Below, piece by piece: positions 42,080-53,876 of a stretch of DNA of 64,000 nucleotides (the first letter of the stretch is position 1; every line of letters starts with the position of its first letter). The DNA is from Piscicola geometra (Eukaryota > Annelida > Clitellata > Hirudinida > Piscicolidae). Both the position numbers and the translations under genes were made by a program. The stretch covers positions 2,453,461-2,517,460 of the forward strand of contig OX030964.1 in NCBI GenBank assembly GCA_943735955.1, written 5' to 3'. A model generated the notes under the pieces. That model saw only the letters and a list, made by a program, of their open reading frames with translations, made no database searches and was not told the origin of the DNA.

Positions 42080-42164
42080 TTTCAGATCTTGGAAGTTTTC
42101 TTGATTTCTTTGCTTTCCGAGTCTTCTCAACCTTCTTTTCGGAGCTGATACGTTGCTAGAGACT

Positions 42165-42172
42165 CTTATATA
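42165..42172 (-). promoter_or_regulatory. TATA box of the secreted Cys-rich gene
   Basis: TATATAAG on the minus strand within GAGCCTATATAAGAGTC, 86 bases upstream of the signal-peptide ATG, leaving room for a 50-60 base 5' UTR. Local G+C content is higher than the flanks. Confidence 0.65.
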
Positions 42173-42690
42173 GGCTCATGGGTCTCAGAGTCGGGCATTG
42201 ACAGTTGCTTTGGCTCGTTGGCTCTATTTCTCAACTATGAATTGTGCATTCCTTCTAGAATGTTCTATAATATTAGTTGTATAATAGTTGGCTGTGCTTG
42301 AAAGATCAAACTATTCAGATTATTCAACTTTGTAAACAACATCACAATGGCTTTTTTATGTATTGCATTGCTTTGAGGACGGTCACGGTCCTTTCTGACT
42401 CACGAATTAAATTCCAAAAGTTGCGTTTGCAAATGGAGCGTTAATACTTCATAATTGTAACATTTTTTAGCTAAAGAAAACTTTGTAAAACCTCGATTTT
42501 ACTAAGTTTTGAGCCTCAAAGGAATTATTGAAAAAAAAGAAATTATTGAGAAAAAAAACTAGTTTTTACTTGAGAGACAATAGCATTAGGTTGAGTCGTT
42601 ATTCTTGTAGACTAACAAGAGCACTGGCAACCGGCAACAAAAGTTTAGGAGCGACGCAAAAGCCTTGTGGTTGTTCAAACTGCAATGGCG

Positions 42691-43193
42691 TTAATCGATG
42701 TATTCGCAGGCGAGGTGTTTGATGTGTTTGTTGCCGGGTTCCACCTCGGTCCATTCGCCATACCTCCACACTAAGTTCCCACCGATATCCGTGCTTTCCA
42801 ACGCCTGGAATTGTTCGTTAATTAGCCATTTTTAGTGTTTTTAATTTAGTATATTTATTTGGTAAATGAAAATAATGATTAGTTTAAAGCGTTAAAATAT
42901 TCGTAGATCTAAATCGATTGATAAATGATTTTTTAACTATAACAATCATTGAAAAAAAATTTAAAGTATAAATAACAATAAGTAATAACAATAAATACAA
43001 GTTAATAAATATATTTATATATTATTATAAATATATATTTTTTAAAAACTTAAAAGGTTACGCTCGAATGTTTTCCCATTTCTTTGTTCTGCAGCCTGAG
43101 CATTTTCTCGCACAGTTCTGTAAAGTCTGTTGTCCGCGCGTAATTTTCTACGTCGTAATTCAACTTACCGCCGTCGACACTGTCCAATAGAAA
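42691..43193 (-). CDS. 3' end of an unrecognised gene, two exons
   Basis: Exon 43062-43193 (44 codons, LLDSVDGGKLNYDVENYA and FTELCEKMLRLQNKEMGK) has an acceptor ATTAATAG and donor GTAACC, both in phase 0. The final exon 42691-42804 (ALESTDIGGNLVWRYGEW, HIKHLACEYID, stop) joins in phase 0. Composition is that of a soluble intracellular protein. I do not recognise the family. Upstream exons would lie beyond 43193; none was found before 45 kb, so the gene may be a fragment. Confidence 0.6.
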
Positions 43194-43612
43194 CTATTAA
43201 TATTAATAGGAATTAATTATAATGATAATAATAATAATTATTATTATTCTTGTTATTTATACTATTAATTTTTAATTGGTTTTGTTTCGAAAATGAAAGA
43301 AAAGGTTTAAAGAAGTTCCAAAAAATGGTAAACTGGCGGTTTCAAAAAATAATACATCAACCAAAAATAGGTCTAACGTTATTCCGTAGCAGACGAAGTG
43401 CTTGGCTTGTGGAACACAGCACCTTTCCTTCGGGTTGGGAACCTGACAGTGTTGTTTATAGTAACTATATTTACTCATTTGTATTTATTAATTTCATAGA
43501 TATAAATTTATTTTTATTTTTGATAGTTTAACATAGGTAGTTGCATGGCCCTTTAAATTGTATTTAATCGCGCTGATAGGACAATGCTAGTCTTATGCGT
43601 ATATGCTATAAA

Positions 43613-43647
43613 CGAAGGCTCGCTATCAACTTAATAGCGAGCCTTCG
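43613..43647. repeat. perfect inverted repeat (14-bp arms)
   Basis: CGAAGGCTCGCTAT, 7-base loop, ATAGCGAGCCTTCG. The arms are exact and G+C-rich in AT-rich surroundings. No flanking element was recognised. Confidence 0.9.
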
Positions 43648-43659
43648 CCTGGCAATACT

Positions 43660-44604
43660 GTGTTTCGTTTATATTATTTCAGGAAATGTCACTTTTGCTT
43701 ATCTAGTCATGGGGTACACCGATTTGTTCAGGATAGATAGGAGAACAATTTAGTTTGTCTATATAAATCCTAACTTGCACGTGAGAGGAGAAATTTGCTT
43801 TGGAAGTGAGTGGTTTTTTTATTAATTTTTGTTTTGTTTTATCAGATATTCTGCCTTTTATTTTGAAATTAGAAACTTTTTTTAATCCTCAAAGCTTATA
43901 TTTATTATTGCTTGATGTAATTTCGAAGATTTCACTATTATAAATATTGGCAGAGCAGATATTTTCACCGTCAAAGCTGTTGCATAATGACGAAAATGCC
44001 TCATTTGCATCTGATTATCAGATTATTAAACTTTAACAAGATCTTTCATATTATTCGTTTTTAGGCATCCGACCATATATATATATATATATTACTATAT
44101 GTATCTGCATACGACTTTTTTGTGCGCAAAATTCCTATATTTTATAAATTGTAACTGTAACGGAAAATTCTGAATAGAAACAAGACTAGTAACTGGTCGC
44201 ACAGAACCACGCGAGACTTGAGCTCCATCCTTGCTGGGAACTTGCTGCCCTCACCTGTAGAGGGGAAGAAGTGAAGAGAGTTTGGTTGAATTGAGGGGAG
44301 AGAAGGGAGTGAAGGTAGTGGAGATAGGTTTAGAAGTGTTTCAGATTTTTTAGCGTTATAAGGTTTGTTTAGTTTGATTTTAGTTTGGTTTTAATTTTTG
44401 TTGTGATTAAAGGGTGAAAGAATATATTTTTTATTAGCTCACAGTAGTTATACGACTCGCATTCCCTGTGGTGTTGTGAGAAGACACCAACAGTCATTGA
44501 GGTTGAGATTAGGAAAACCTGCGTTGAATGATTGTTAGATAAAAAGATGGAATCGAACTTTAAAGTTAAATATATACTTTTATTCATAAATATTTAAAAA
44601 ATAT
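43660..44604. other. no gene identified
   Basis: AT-rich intergenic sequence with a short (AT)n at about 44076-44092. No splice-supported frame. Confidence 0.45.
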
Positions 44605-44795
44605 GGCGAGCGGGTTGGCTTAGATGGTAAGTCGTTAGACCTGCAACTTAAAGGTCGCCAGTTTCGAATCCCTGTTCAGCCAACCGTGAGCTATCATATA
44701 CCTAGTGTATATGATGCGGTATTTCACGACTTATGTCGTGTGAGTGGCGCTTCAGTTGCGTGCCCGGGCGCTATACAAAACTGACATTTATTTAT
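44605..44795 (+). mobile_element. tRNA-derived SINE with preserved tRNA head
   Basis: Positions 44614-44684 fold like a tRNA: a perfect 7-bp acceptor stem (GTTGGCT/AGCCAAC), a D-arm region with box A character and box B TTTCGAATCCC. The anticodon arm has a two-base excess, so it is not a functional tRNA. The body follows (ACCGTGAGCTATCATATACC) and the 3' end is CGGGCGCTATACAAAAC plus (TTTA)n. The GCGCTATA motif is shared with the LINE and MITE tails here. Confidence 0.75.
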
Positions 44796-45099
44796 TTTTT
44801 ATTTATTAACGAAATTTACCAAGAAGTTCATTTTTAATGTTGTGTGTATTAAACTTCTCAAAGTATTGTTGCAGCAGCAGCATAGGTCAAAGTTTTCTAT
44901 CCATTTTAAGTTTTTTTTATTTAATGAAAATCTTAATTGCAAATATATTTATTTATAATAAAAGTATATATTAAAATTTAAGTTTATTTTTTTATTTTTA
45001 AAATTAATCAAGTCCTGACTTATTCTCTATTACTTAAATTAATTTATAATACTTTTAAAGGATTTAACTACAGTGCGCAAATTATAAAGTTTCCATCAA

Positions 45100-45735
45100 T
45101 CAATCAATCACTAATGATTTGTATAGCGCCCTTTACTAAGTAAACAAAGGCGCTCTTCAAATAAATTTGTTAAATAAAACGGTTTTTAGACCATTATCAA
45201 TATATGTATATATATAAATTAAAATATATATATAAACACACAATCAACCTCAATAATCCAACCTCACCCACCCCACCATGACAATCACCGCCAAAAAATC
45301 ACTATCACCATAAATAAAAAATTCTTTCATCACCACAATACCAACACTCATACCACAGCACAATCATCACCACATCATCCTCAAAACACAATCATCATTC
45401 TTCTCAATTTTCTGTCTTGCCACTGGTGCCGAGGCTGCGAAAGAGGGTGAAGGAGAAGTCATTGCCAACGCTGGTACTGCTGCTGCTATGGAAAGCTTTC
45501 TCCTTTATCCTTTCTCCCTGAGCGCTTTGATTCCCTGCGGCCATCTTGGTCTGCTGCGGTCATTCTCGACAGATTCAAAACAACCAATATTTGCACTAAA
45601 AACATTCTAATTAATTAAATTTAATTTTTATTTAGACTTTAGATTCTAAAATTTCAATATATTATAGCCAAAACCGTTTATTCCACAAATTTATTTGAGC
45701 GGCTGCCAAAATGGCAGCCGCTAACCAAAGATCTA
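45100..45735 (-). mobile_element. foldback MITE/SINE-like element, copy C (full length)
   Basis: Reverse-strand counterpart of copy A with both ends: the GCGGCTGCCA hairpin at about 45700-45722 and the AGCGC hairpin plus (TGAT)n tail at about 45100-45150. It sits less than 100 bp upstream of the POLG start and could affect its promoter. Confidence 0.75.
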
Positions 45736-45806
45736 TAGCTTCCATGCATTGAAAAAACTTGAAAGGAAATAATAGAAAATTTAAATCATTCAAATAAACT
45801 CAAAAA

Positions 45807-46895
45807 ATGATTTGTAGCAAACGTCTGAAGCATCTCAAATGTAAATGTAATTTTTTGTGCAGAAGGAGTTTCAGTGATGCAATGAACATTAACTCTTTTG
45901 GCATTCAGATGCTGCCTGAAAACATCAAAAATAAATTGTTTGGAGATCGCAACTTTAAAATAAGTGAAAACAAGAAAAAACTTCTAATGAAGAACTTTAA
46001 AGATCTTGAAATAGACAAAAATATTACACAAAACAATGATTTCAGTAAAATTCCATTACCGCCGTTACAAGGCAAAACCATAGAAGAACACTTTTTAAAT
46101 ATTTCTGAAAATCTCGTCAATCCCTACATCGAAATGCTCGAAAACTTCCTTTTAAAAATTCCTCCGAGACCGAAGCAATGGGTGATGCAGCGAGGATGGG
46201 TGAAATACGATCATGAAAGCGGCAAGTACTACCCTGTAGAGGGGCCTTCAGACGACGTGCTTCTCTTTGATGTTGAGACGATGGTGCCCCTCAACAACAT
46301 TCCAATCATCGCCACTGCCTTCTCCAGCAATGCATGGTGGTGAAAGTTAATTAGAATTTTGCTTTATTAGTTTATTTCAATTAATTATTTCAATTATGTT
46401 CTTAATTAAATCTTGTTAATTAAAATAACATGCAATTAAATTATTAACACCATTATCATTTTCATCACCAGCATCCTTGTGTCATCATTGTTATCATCAT
46501 CACCATCACAGGTACTCATGGTGTAGTGATATTCTTGTCGATCCACTCCACAATGCCAGTCTTACCATCGACAATCTCATTCCCTTCCCTCCACAACAAC
46601 ATCAAAATCAACTACAGCAACAACAACATCAACAACCACAACAACAACAACAACAACCACAACAACAACAACGACAAAAAAGACTTTTCATTGGTCATAA
46701 TGTTAGCTTTGACCGATCCTACATCAAACAAGAGTACAGCATTGAGGTGTTGAAAGCATTTTTGATTAAAATTATTATTTCATTATTATCTTTATTCACT
46801 TTTTACTTTTTTTGAGATATTTCTATTTCATTAGATGTTTTTACCAAAAAACACATGCATGAACAGATATATTAAAATATATTCATGCAAAAATG

Positions 46896-46954
<59 letters not shown>

Positions 46955-49567
46955 ACACACACACAAGGCGACAGACACATACTTTCTCGACACCATGGCA
47001 ATGCACGTAGCAATCTCCGGCTTCACTACTTTCCAAAAAGGGATGTACATATCCAGAAGGAATAAAATCAATAAAAATAAAGATAATAATAATAATAATA
47101 AGGATGATGATCATAATAATACTAAGAATAATAGTCCAAAGGCTTTGAAAAGCTCCTTGGTAACCATTTTGAATTTTCAATTAACTTCATTAAAACCCAT
47201 TAAAGGATAATTAAATTATAAATATCAAATTAACTATAAAATAGCAAAAATACCTTTTTATCTAATTAAAAATATCAAATTAATTTCAAAATCACAAAAT
47301 TGTGTTTTATCCCAAATCCCTATTCATGTTTTATCCCAAATTCCTATTAATGTTTTATCCCAAATCCCTATTCATGTTTGATCCCAAATTCAACTCAAGC
47401 GTCGCATCCACAACAGCCATCGATGAGATGGATGGGTGAAGGGACGATGAACAATCTAGGCGACGTGTACGCCTTCTACTGCAACAAACACACCCTTAAC
47501 AAGCGTCTCAGGGATGTGTTTGTGCATGGGGATGTGCATGTGGTGAAAGAGAATTTCCAGGTGATGGTTTGATGTGGATTTATCATCGTAATTAATATTA
47601 TTATCGTCGTCGTCATCATCATCATCATCATCATCATAATCATCAACATTATCATCATCATCATATTAGTAGTTTAAAAATAATTATAAGTAAAATAATT
47701 TTTATTATTTTTATTTGTTGCATCACAGGTGCTGATGAAGTATTGTTCAGATGACGTAGTAGCTACTGGGAGGGTGTTGTCCAAAATGTGGCCGATATTT
47801 AAGCAAAGGTTTGTTTTTTTATTTTACCCATAAATATAAAGTTTAAATCTTAATAATAACCTAACCACTCCCACTCCATCTATCACTCCTCCCAGATTTC
47901 CACACCCAGCCACTCTTGCTGGCATGTTTGAAATGGACTCCGCCTACCTTCCTGTCAATCAGAACTGGTCTAAATATATCAGCCTATCACAGCAGGCCTA
48001 CGACTTGATTGACAAGGAGGGCGTGGCGATGCTTCAGAAATTTGCAAATGAAGCTCTTGGCATGTTTGATGACCAGAGGTACCTATTTTCATCATCAAAT
48101 TTTTTATAACAAAATTTTTTCCCAATTTTTTTAACATTATAAAAACCTATTTTAAGTATGCAGTTTTATAATTTTATTAATTTTCTACTTTAAAAAATGA
48201 TTTCTGCAACAATAAGCTACAAAGATGACTTGTGGTTGTGGGACTTGGATTGGACTGGCAAGAAAGTGAAGGTAACCCCAAATATATATTTTTTATTTAA
48301 ACTCTTTTGTACTTATTATTATTTTAATTTTTGCATTTTTTTCTATTTTTTCTATATAACTTCCCGAAAGGTCGACGATGGCAAGGAAACAGTGCTACCA
48401 AAGTAGGCTGCTGTTACAATACGATCAAGTATAATCATCAGGCTATGGCACATCTGTCTACACACTACATATTTCAAATCAATTCATTCTACTCATTTTT
48501 ATGATCTATTCACAACAATCAACTTTAGTCACAATTTTTTTTTCCAACCTTCTCACTTTACCTTCCACCGCTTTTCCACCCTTTCTTCCAATCCCCCTTC
48601 TCTCTCCATACTCCTTCTTCCTCCAATCCCCCTTCTCTCTCCATACTCCCCATCAACACTCCAGGTGGTATTCCGAGATATGCACCAAAGAAGAGGGCGG
48701 TATTTTGGTTCCCAGCCAACTCACCCTTCAAAAACGTATTGCCTCCAAGCTCTTGAAAATGGTCTGGAATGGTTACCCCCTTCACCATTGCAAACTACAC
48801 GGGTGGGGGTATTTGGTGCCGAAAGATGGGGGTAGTAGTAGGGGTGATGGTAGTAGTGCTGGTGGGATTGATAGTAGTGGTGTGGGTAGGGGTGATAGTG
48901 GTAGTGTTGAGAGTGGAGCAAAGAGAGACCACCCTTTTCCATACAGGTTCAAATACAAATAATTCAACAACGCGATTCTTTCAATAAATTCAAAATCGCT
49001 ATAAATCCCAAAAAAATAATTTTTTTCGATTCGTTGAAAAATAATTAAAGCGCGTTTTTCTTTAAATAAACCAAAGAAAAAATAATTTTTCTGATTGGTT
49101 GAAACTTCATTCCACTTTTAAGACAACTCCTGGAGCACTGCAGGGCGTGGAGGAGAGATAGGGTTTCAAGTGATGATGATGAGGCGCTCAACAGACTTCA
49201 CAGTTACAATGTTGATGAGGTTGATCCGTCTGATGAGGTGGGTGGTGAATGGGGGGGGGGCATGAGAGAGGGTGAAGGGAGGCTGTGGTAGGTGAATGGG
49301 AGGGGGTGAAGGTTGTGGTGGGTGAATGGGCAGGGAAGAGGGGAGGTTGTGGTGGGTGAATGGGCAGGGGAGAGGGGAGGTTGTGGTGGGTGAATGGGGG
49401 GGGGCAGGGAAGGTTGTGGTGGGTGGATGGGGGGGGGGGGCAGGGAAGGTTGTGGTGGTTGGATGAGGGGAGGTGCATGGTGGTAGATAAATCAACTCTA
49501 GATGAATGTATAAATGATTAATGGATGGATGGATGGATGGATGGATAGATAGATGGATTGATTGATT

Positions 49568-49645
<78 letters not shown>

Positions 49646-51163
49646 CACGCTAATTAGCGGGTTAAGGAATGATTTGATAGAAGGACGGATGAATGGATCG
49701 ATGAATGCATGAATTCACGGCACAGACGTCGACGGAATGCACTGAGGGTCCATTCACTGACGTCATACCAGACTGCCTCTTCTTCAAACTGCCCAATGCC
49801 GTGAGTTTCTTTTATCATAATCCAGCCTCTTCTGAACTAACCTATCTACTTGTACCATTACCCACTCTACTTTGTCTCTTTTTTACCCTCTTTTCACCGG
49901 AATTGTTAAATTTTGTTTTCCACTTTTGCACCCTTTTTTACTTTTCCTCACCAACCCCATTCTCCTCTCATTCAATATCCAACATCTCTCCACATCCATC
50001 CCACTTTGATCATCTTGTTCTATTCCAACCCATCCACTCCACCGGACCCTGCTTCTTCGCCATTTTTCCTTCCCCACCACCTCCCCCTGTACACCACTCT
50101 TCCTTCCCACCCCCCCCCCTTCCTCCATCACTCACTCCACCCCTTCTTCCTCCATCGCTCACGCCACCCACCCTCCTCCTCCATCACTCACTCCATCCCC
50201 TCCTCTTCCACCATCACTCACTCCACCCCTCCCTCCTTTTTCCATCACTCACTCCACCCCCCCTTCTTCCATCACTCACTCCACCCCACCCCCCCCCCCC
50301 ACAGACCAGTCCAGGAGGCAACGTGGGCAACCCCCTGGGCAAGACCTTCCACGAGGCGATGCTGCAGGGCGTCATGACGTCACTGAGGGGAGGGGAGGGG
50401 CAAGTGGGCGGAGTCTTGAAGAGGGGCTCCATGGTGTCCTATTGGAAGAACAGCAAGAAGCGCATTGAGTGCGGGGGTGGGGGAGGGAATGAGGGGGGGG
50501 TGGGGGAGGGAATGAGGAGGGAGTGGATTGAGTGAATGGGTGAGGGGAGGAAATGAGGAGGGTGAATTGAGTGAGGGGGTGGGGGAGGGTATGAGGGGGT
50601 GGGGGAGGGTATGAGGGAGTGGGGGAGGGTATGAGGGGGTGGGGGAGGGTATGAGGGGGTGGGGGAGGGTATGAGGGGGTGGGGGAGGGTATGAGGGAGT
50701 GGGGGAGGGTATGAGGGGGTGGGGGAGGGTATGAGGGGGTGGGGGAGGGTATGAGGGAGTGAATTGAGTGAGGGTTGTGGGAGTATGAGGGGCGTTGATA
50801 AAGTGAGGTGGTGAGGGAATGAGGGGATGGGGAAGTGACTGAGGTGATGGGGAAGGGAATGAGGGGTGGGAGAATGAAGGGAGGGTTTGGGAGTTTGTTT
50901 TTATTAATATAATATCATCGTCGTCTTCGTCATCATTATCATCATCAAGGATTCATTATTAATTATAATTACAATAATATTATTTAAATTATTAATAATT
51001 TTTTTCACTATTTCCTCCCACTCCGAACTTAGAGCCCAAATAGTGATTGAAATGGACCAGCAAACCCCCACTACTCCCAATACTCCCACTACTCCCACCA
51101 CCACCACCACATCGATCGAGCATCCTGCTATCTCTTCCGTTGGAGCGATCCTACCACGCATTG
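45807..51163 (+). CDS. POLG: mitochondrial DNA polymerase gamma catalytic subunit, N-terminal two thirds
   Basis: Exons, phases consistent: 45807-46337, 46512-46746, 46968-47159, 47417-47560, 47729-47808, 47896-48078, 48217-48271, 48371-48402, 48665-48946, 49123-49237, 49726-49800, 50305-50468, 51033-51163. The basic N-terminus fits mitochondrial import. The 3'-5' exonuclease motifs are present: LLFDVETMVP, GHNVSFDRSYIK and YCSDDVVAT. The spacer region has FLDTMAMHVAISG, SAYLPVNQNW, DLWLWDLDW, WNGYPLHHCKLHGWGYLVP, CLFFKLPNA, GNVGNPLGKTF, WKNSKKRI and GAILPRI. It ends before every polymerase palm motif; nothing downstream supplies them. Unusual insertions are a Gln-rich tract between exo I and II, an Asn/Lys tract after FQKGMYI and a Gly/Ser tract after GYLVP. 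As shown it could proofread but not polymerise. Confidence 0.9.
46897..46967. repeat. (CA)n tract ending at a POLG splice acceptor
   Basis: CA repeat of about 65 bases interrupted once by TCA, ending ACACAAG directly before the exon at 46968. Same arrangement as the PTP intron at 2763-3137. Confidence 0.9.
49240..49480. repeat. G-rich minisatellite in a POLG intron
   Basis: Irregular repeats of GGTTGTGGTGGGTGAATGGG with runs of eight to ten G. A (GATA)n microsatellite follows at 49559-49646. Confidence 0.85.
49559..49646. repeat. (GATA)n microsatellite
   Basis: About 20 tetranucleotide units inside a POLG intron, preceded by GATG and GATT variants from about 49520. Confidence 0.95.
50570..50760. 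repeat. 20-bp G-rich minisatellite in a POLG intron
   Basis: Nine to ten copies of GGGTGGGGGAGGGTATGAGG with only G/A variants at one position. Strand asymmetry and G runs make it a quadruplex candidate. Confidence 0.9.
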
Positions 51164-51339
51164 GTATTGTAGTTCGTCTGCGACTTCTGATGCCTTATAA
51201 AGTCCATGATCTTGTGTTCACCCTCGTCTGGTGTCTATGAGATGGGGGGTGGGGTAAATGGGTTAGGGTTAGGGGAGGTGAGGTGGATGGGAGTGGGAAT
51301 AATGAGGAGTGTGTGGTGTTTAATTGTGATATGGAGAGA

Positions 51340-51930
51340 GGAAGGAAAGGGAGAGAGAGAAGAAAGGAAAAGGAGAGAGAGAAGAAGGGAGAGAAGGATG
51401 GAGAGAAGGAGGAAAAGAAGGATTGAGAGAAGGAGGGAGAGAAAAAGGGAGAGGAGGAAGAGAAGGATGGAGAGAAGGATTGAGAGAAGGAGGGAGAGAA
51501 AGAGGGAGAGAAAGAGGGAGAGAAAGAGGGAGAGAAGGAGGGAGAGAAAGAAGGAGAGAAGGAGGAAGAGAAGGAGGGAGAGAAAGAAGGAGAGAAGGAG
51601 GAAGAGAAGGAGGGAGAGAAAGAGGGAGAGAAGGAGGGAGAGAAAGAAGGAGAGAAGGAGGGAGAAAAGGAGGGAGAGAAAGAGGGAGAGAAAGAGGGAG
51701 AGAAGGAGGGAGAGAAGGAGGGAGAGAAGGAGGGAGAGAAGGAGGGAGAGAAGGAGGGAGAGAAGGAGGAAGAGAAGGAGGGAGAGGAGGAGGGAGAGGA
51801 GGAGGGAGAGAAAGAGGGAGAGAAGGAGGGAGAGGAGGAGGGAGAGAAAGAGGGAGAGAAGGAGGGAGAGAAGGAGGGAGAGAAGGATGAAGAGAAGGAT
51901 GAAGAGAAGGAGGGAGAGAAGGGAGAGGGA
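51340..51930. repeat. purine-only GGAGAGAAGGA array
   Basis: Almost 600 bases of G and A only, built on GAGAGAAGGAGG and GAGAGAAAGAGG units. It lies between the last POLG exon and the last XRN1 exon. Arg/Glu-rich open frames across it are artefacts. Confidence 0.95.
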
Positions 51931-52168
51931 TTGTAGTGGAGAAATAAGGGAAAAGAATGGTTGAGTATTTTTGGCTTAGGATAATAATAATATTTAATAG
52001 AAAAATATATCCAAAATAAAAATTATTTATTTCATTAATACTAACTAAAATGTAAAATAATTTACAATATATATATCAACAACAACAACAAAAGTTACCC
52101 GCATTATAAAAAAACATCATCATCATCATCAGCACCACTACCATCACAACCATCATCATCATCCTTAC

Positions 52169-53286
52169 CCCGTGGCCAGAGAAGATGATGGTGGGCTTCT
52201 GCCAGAGGGGGTCGGTGTTCACCTTATAGAGTACAAAGTCGTTGAGGGCGGAGTCGAGGTGAGCCATGAAAAGAGTGCCTTGTGGTGATTGGTGGGTTTG
52301 TTGGTTGGTTGGTGGGAATAATTGTGATTTGATTAATTAATATTCCTAATTGAATTTATTTAAGTAAAATAGTTCAACTAGTCTTGAAGCTTGTCCGGGT
52401 TCACGCCACGTTACTAATACTCATCATTGTATTGTATTTGAATGAAATAAAATAATTTAAAATAATGTAATAAGCAAAAGAATTGATTCAAAAAGAGACC
52501 TGGAGTGATGCAGTTGGAGTCGAAGCGCTGCTCGGCGGGCATCACTTCTCCCTTTTCCATCGCCTTCTTGATACTCACTTCCATCTCTGCAGACGACCTG
52601 TTGGAAAGGGTGGTGATGATGCGTGATGATGATGATGATAATAATTATCATGTTTATTTAATATAGCACGAAAGCAAGCAACTGAGGCGCTTAATGAAGA
52701 TGATGATGATGATGATGATGACCTGATTCGCCGACCCCGTTGCTGATTCATTTTGGCTCTGGGGGCCACTCCATCAATCGCCATGAAGAAATACTCCTGT
52801 GGCTGTATTATCCGGAAGAGCACCTTTAAAATATTATTTGTTAATAAAAAAAATTAAAATATCAAATTTCGTTTTTTATGGGATTTACGTGTTATAGTAA
52901 TATTTATTTTAATTTTAGAATTGAATAAATTTATGATGGTACCTCAATGTAGTTGAAAACGTCATTGAAAATTTGTTCTTCTGTGATTCTGAAGTGAGGG
53001 TTGTTATCTTGAGGGTGTGAACAGTTATGGATGATGCCATTCATGTCTAGGTAAAGGTTGTCAAAAGCTGGAACCTGCAATTAATTTTAAAATTAAGTTA
53101 TGACAAACCATCTTTTAAATGATAATGCATTTATTTAAATGAATTGATTACGAATCTAAGAATTGAAACTTTTTTAATGTGTAACTTTATTGAATTATGA
53201 CATAGTTTTACTTGTGAGTTTTTTACAACAGAGCTCAAACAAGGATATCTTTCACTAATCCACGCGTAAAACTTCGGAATACCCAT
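52169..53286 (-). CDS. XRN1: 5'-3' exoribonuclease 1, first five exons
   Basis: Exons: 53212-53286 ([19 protein letters not shown]), 52943-53074 ([15 protein letters not shown]), 52723-52823 ([19 protein letters not shown]), 52500-52597 ([18 protein letters not shown]), 52169-52278 ([23 protein letters not shown]). All junctions are GT-AG with matching phase, giving about 172 residues. [15 protein letters not shown] and the short spacing to [10 protein letters not shown] identify XRN1 (Pacman) rather than XRN2. The catalytic N-terminus normally continues with PGEGEHKI and further acidic motifs, and the full protein is well over 1,000 residues. None of this is found to the left, where POLG exons on the other strand begin at 51163. 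The product would be cytoplasmic mRNA decay nuclease, here truncated. Confidence 0.9.
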
Positions 53287-53876
53287 TTTTAAATTGTAAG
53301 TTTATGCTATTTTTTTCAATATTAAAACAGATGTTTATTGAATGTTAATAAAAACTTCTTTCGCAACAAAGACTTCTTACGTTAATGGATATGCCATAAA
53401 CAATTTTTTATGAAAAAAAACATTTTGTATAAAAAATATATTTTATAATTCAATTATGCATTTATAAATCAAGTATTTTTTATTTTAAAAACTCAAAAAA
53501 TATTTTTGTAGGTTAGATAAACCTTCAAAGTTCTTGAATCGTATTCAATTAAACTTTTGAGTGAAGTTTTTAAAATAATTATTTTAAATGTTCAATACTT
53601 AACTTTGATTTTTAAAATAATTATTTTAAATGTTCAATACTTAACTTTGATTTTTAAAATAATACTAAATATTTTTATCATTTTTAATTGTTGTTATAAG
53701 TTATTTCTATTTATTTTTTTGGGGACAATCTGAACAAGTAAATGATTTACATCTTGAGCTGTTGTATAACCTTTAAAATTTAAATTAAAGCTTATTATTA
53801 AAACTTTTATTTTCTTAGATGCTATCAGGCAGAATAAAATGTTGTAAGCCTTAAATGCATGAAGGAAAATATTAAC

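Noticed and set aside
44614..44684. Functional tRNA gene
   Set aside because: Anticodon arm is two bases too long and the sequence continues into a SINE body with a second dispersed copy.
49705..50535. 276-codon Pro/His-rich ORF
   Set aside because: Mostly intron repeat; only 49726-49800 and 50305-50468 are POLG exons within it.
51206..51964. 252-codon Arg/Glu-rich ORF
   Set aside because: Purine-only repeat gives open frames on one strand in every phase; no codon structure or homology.
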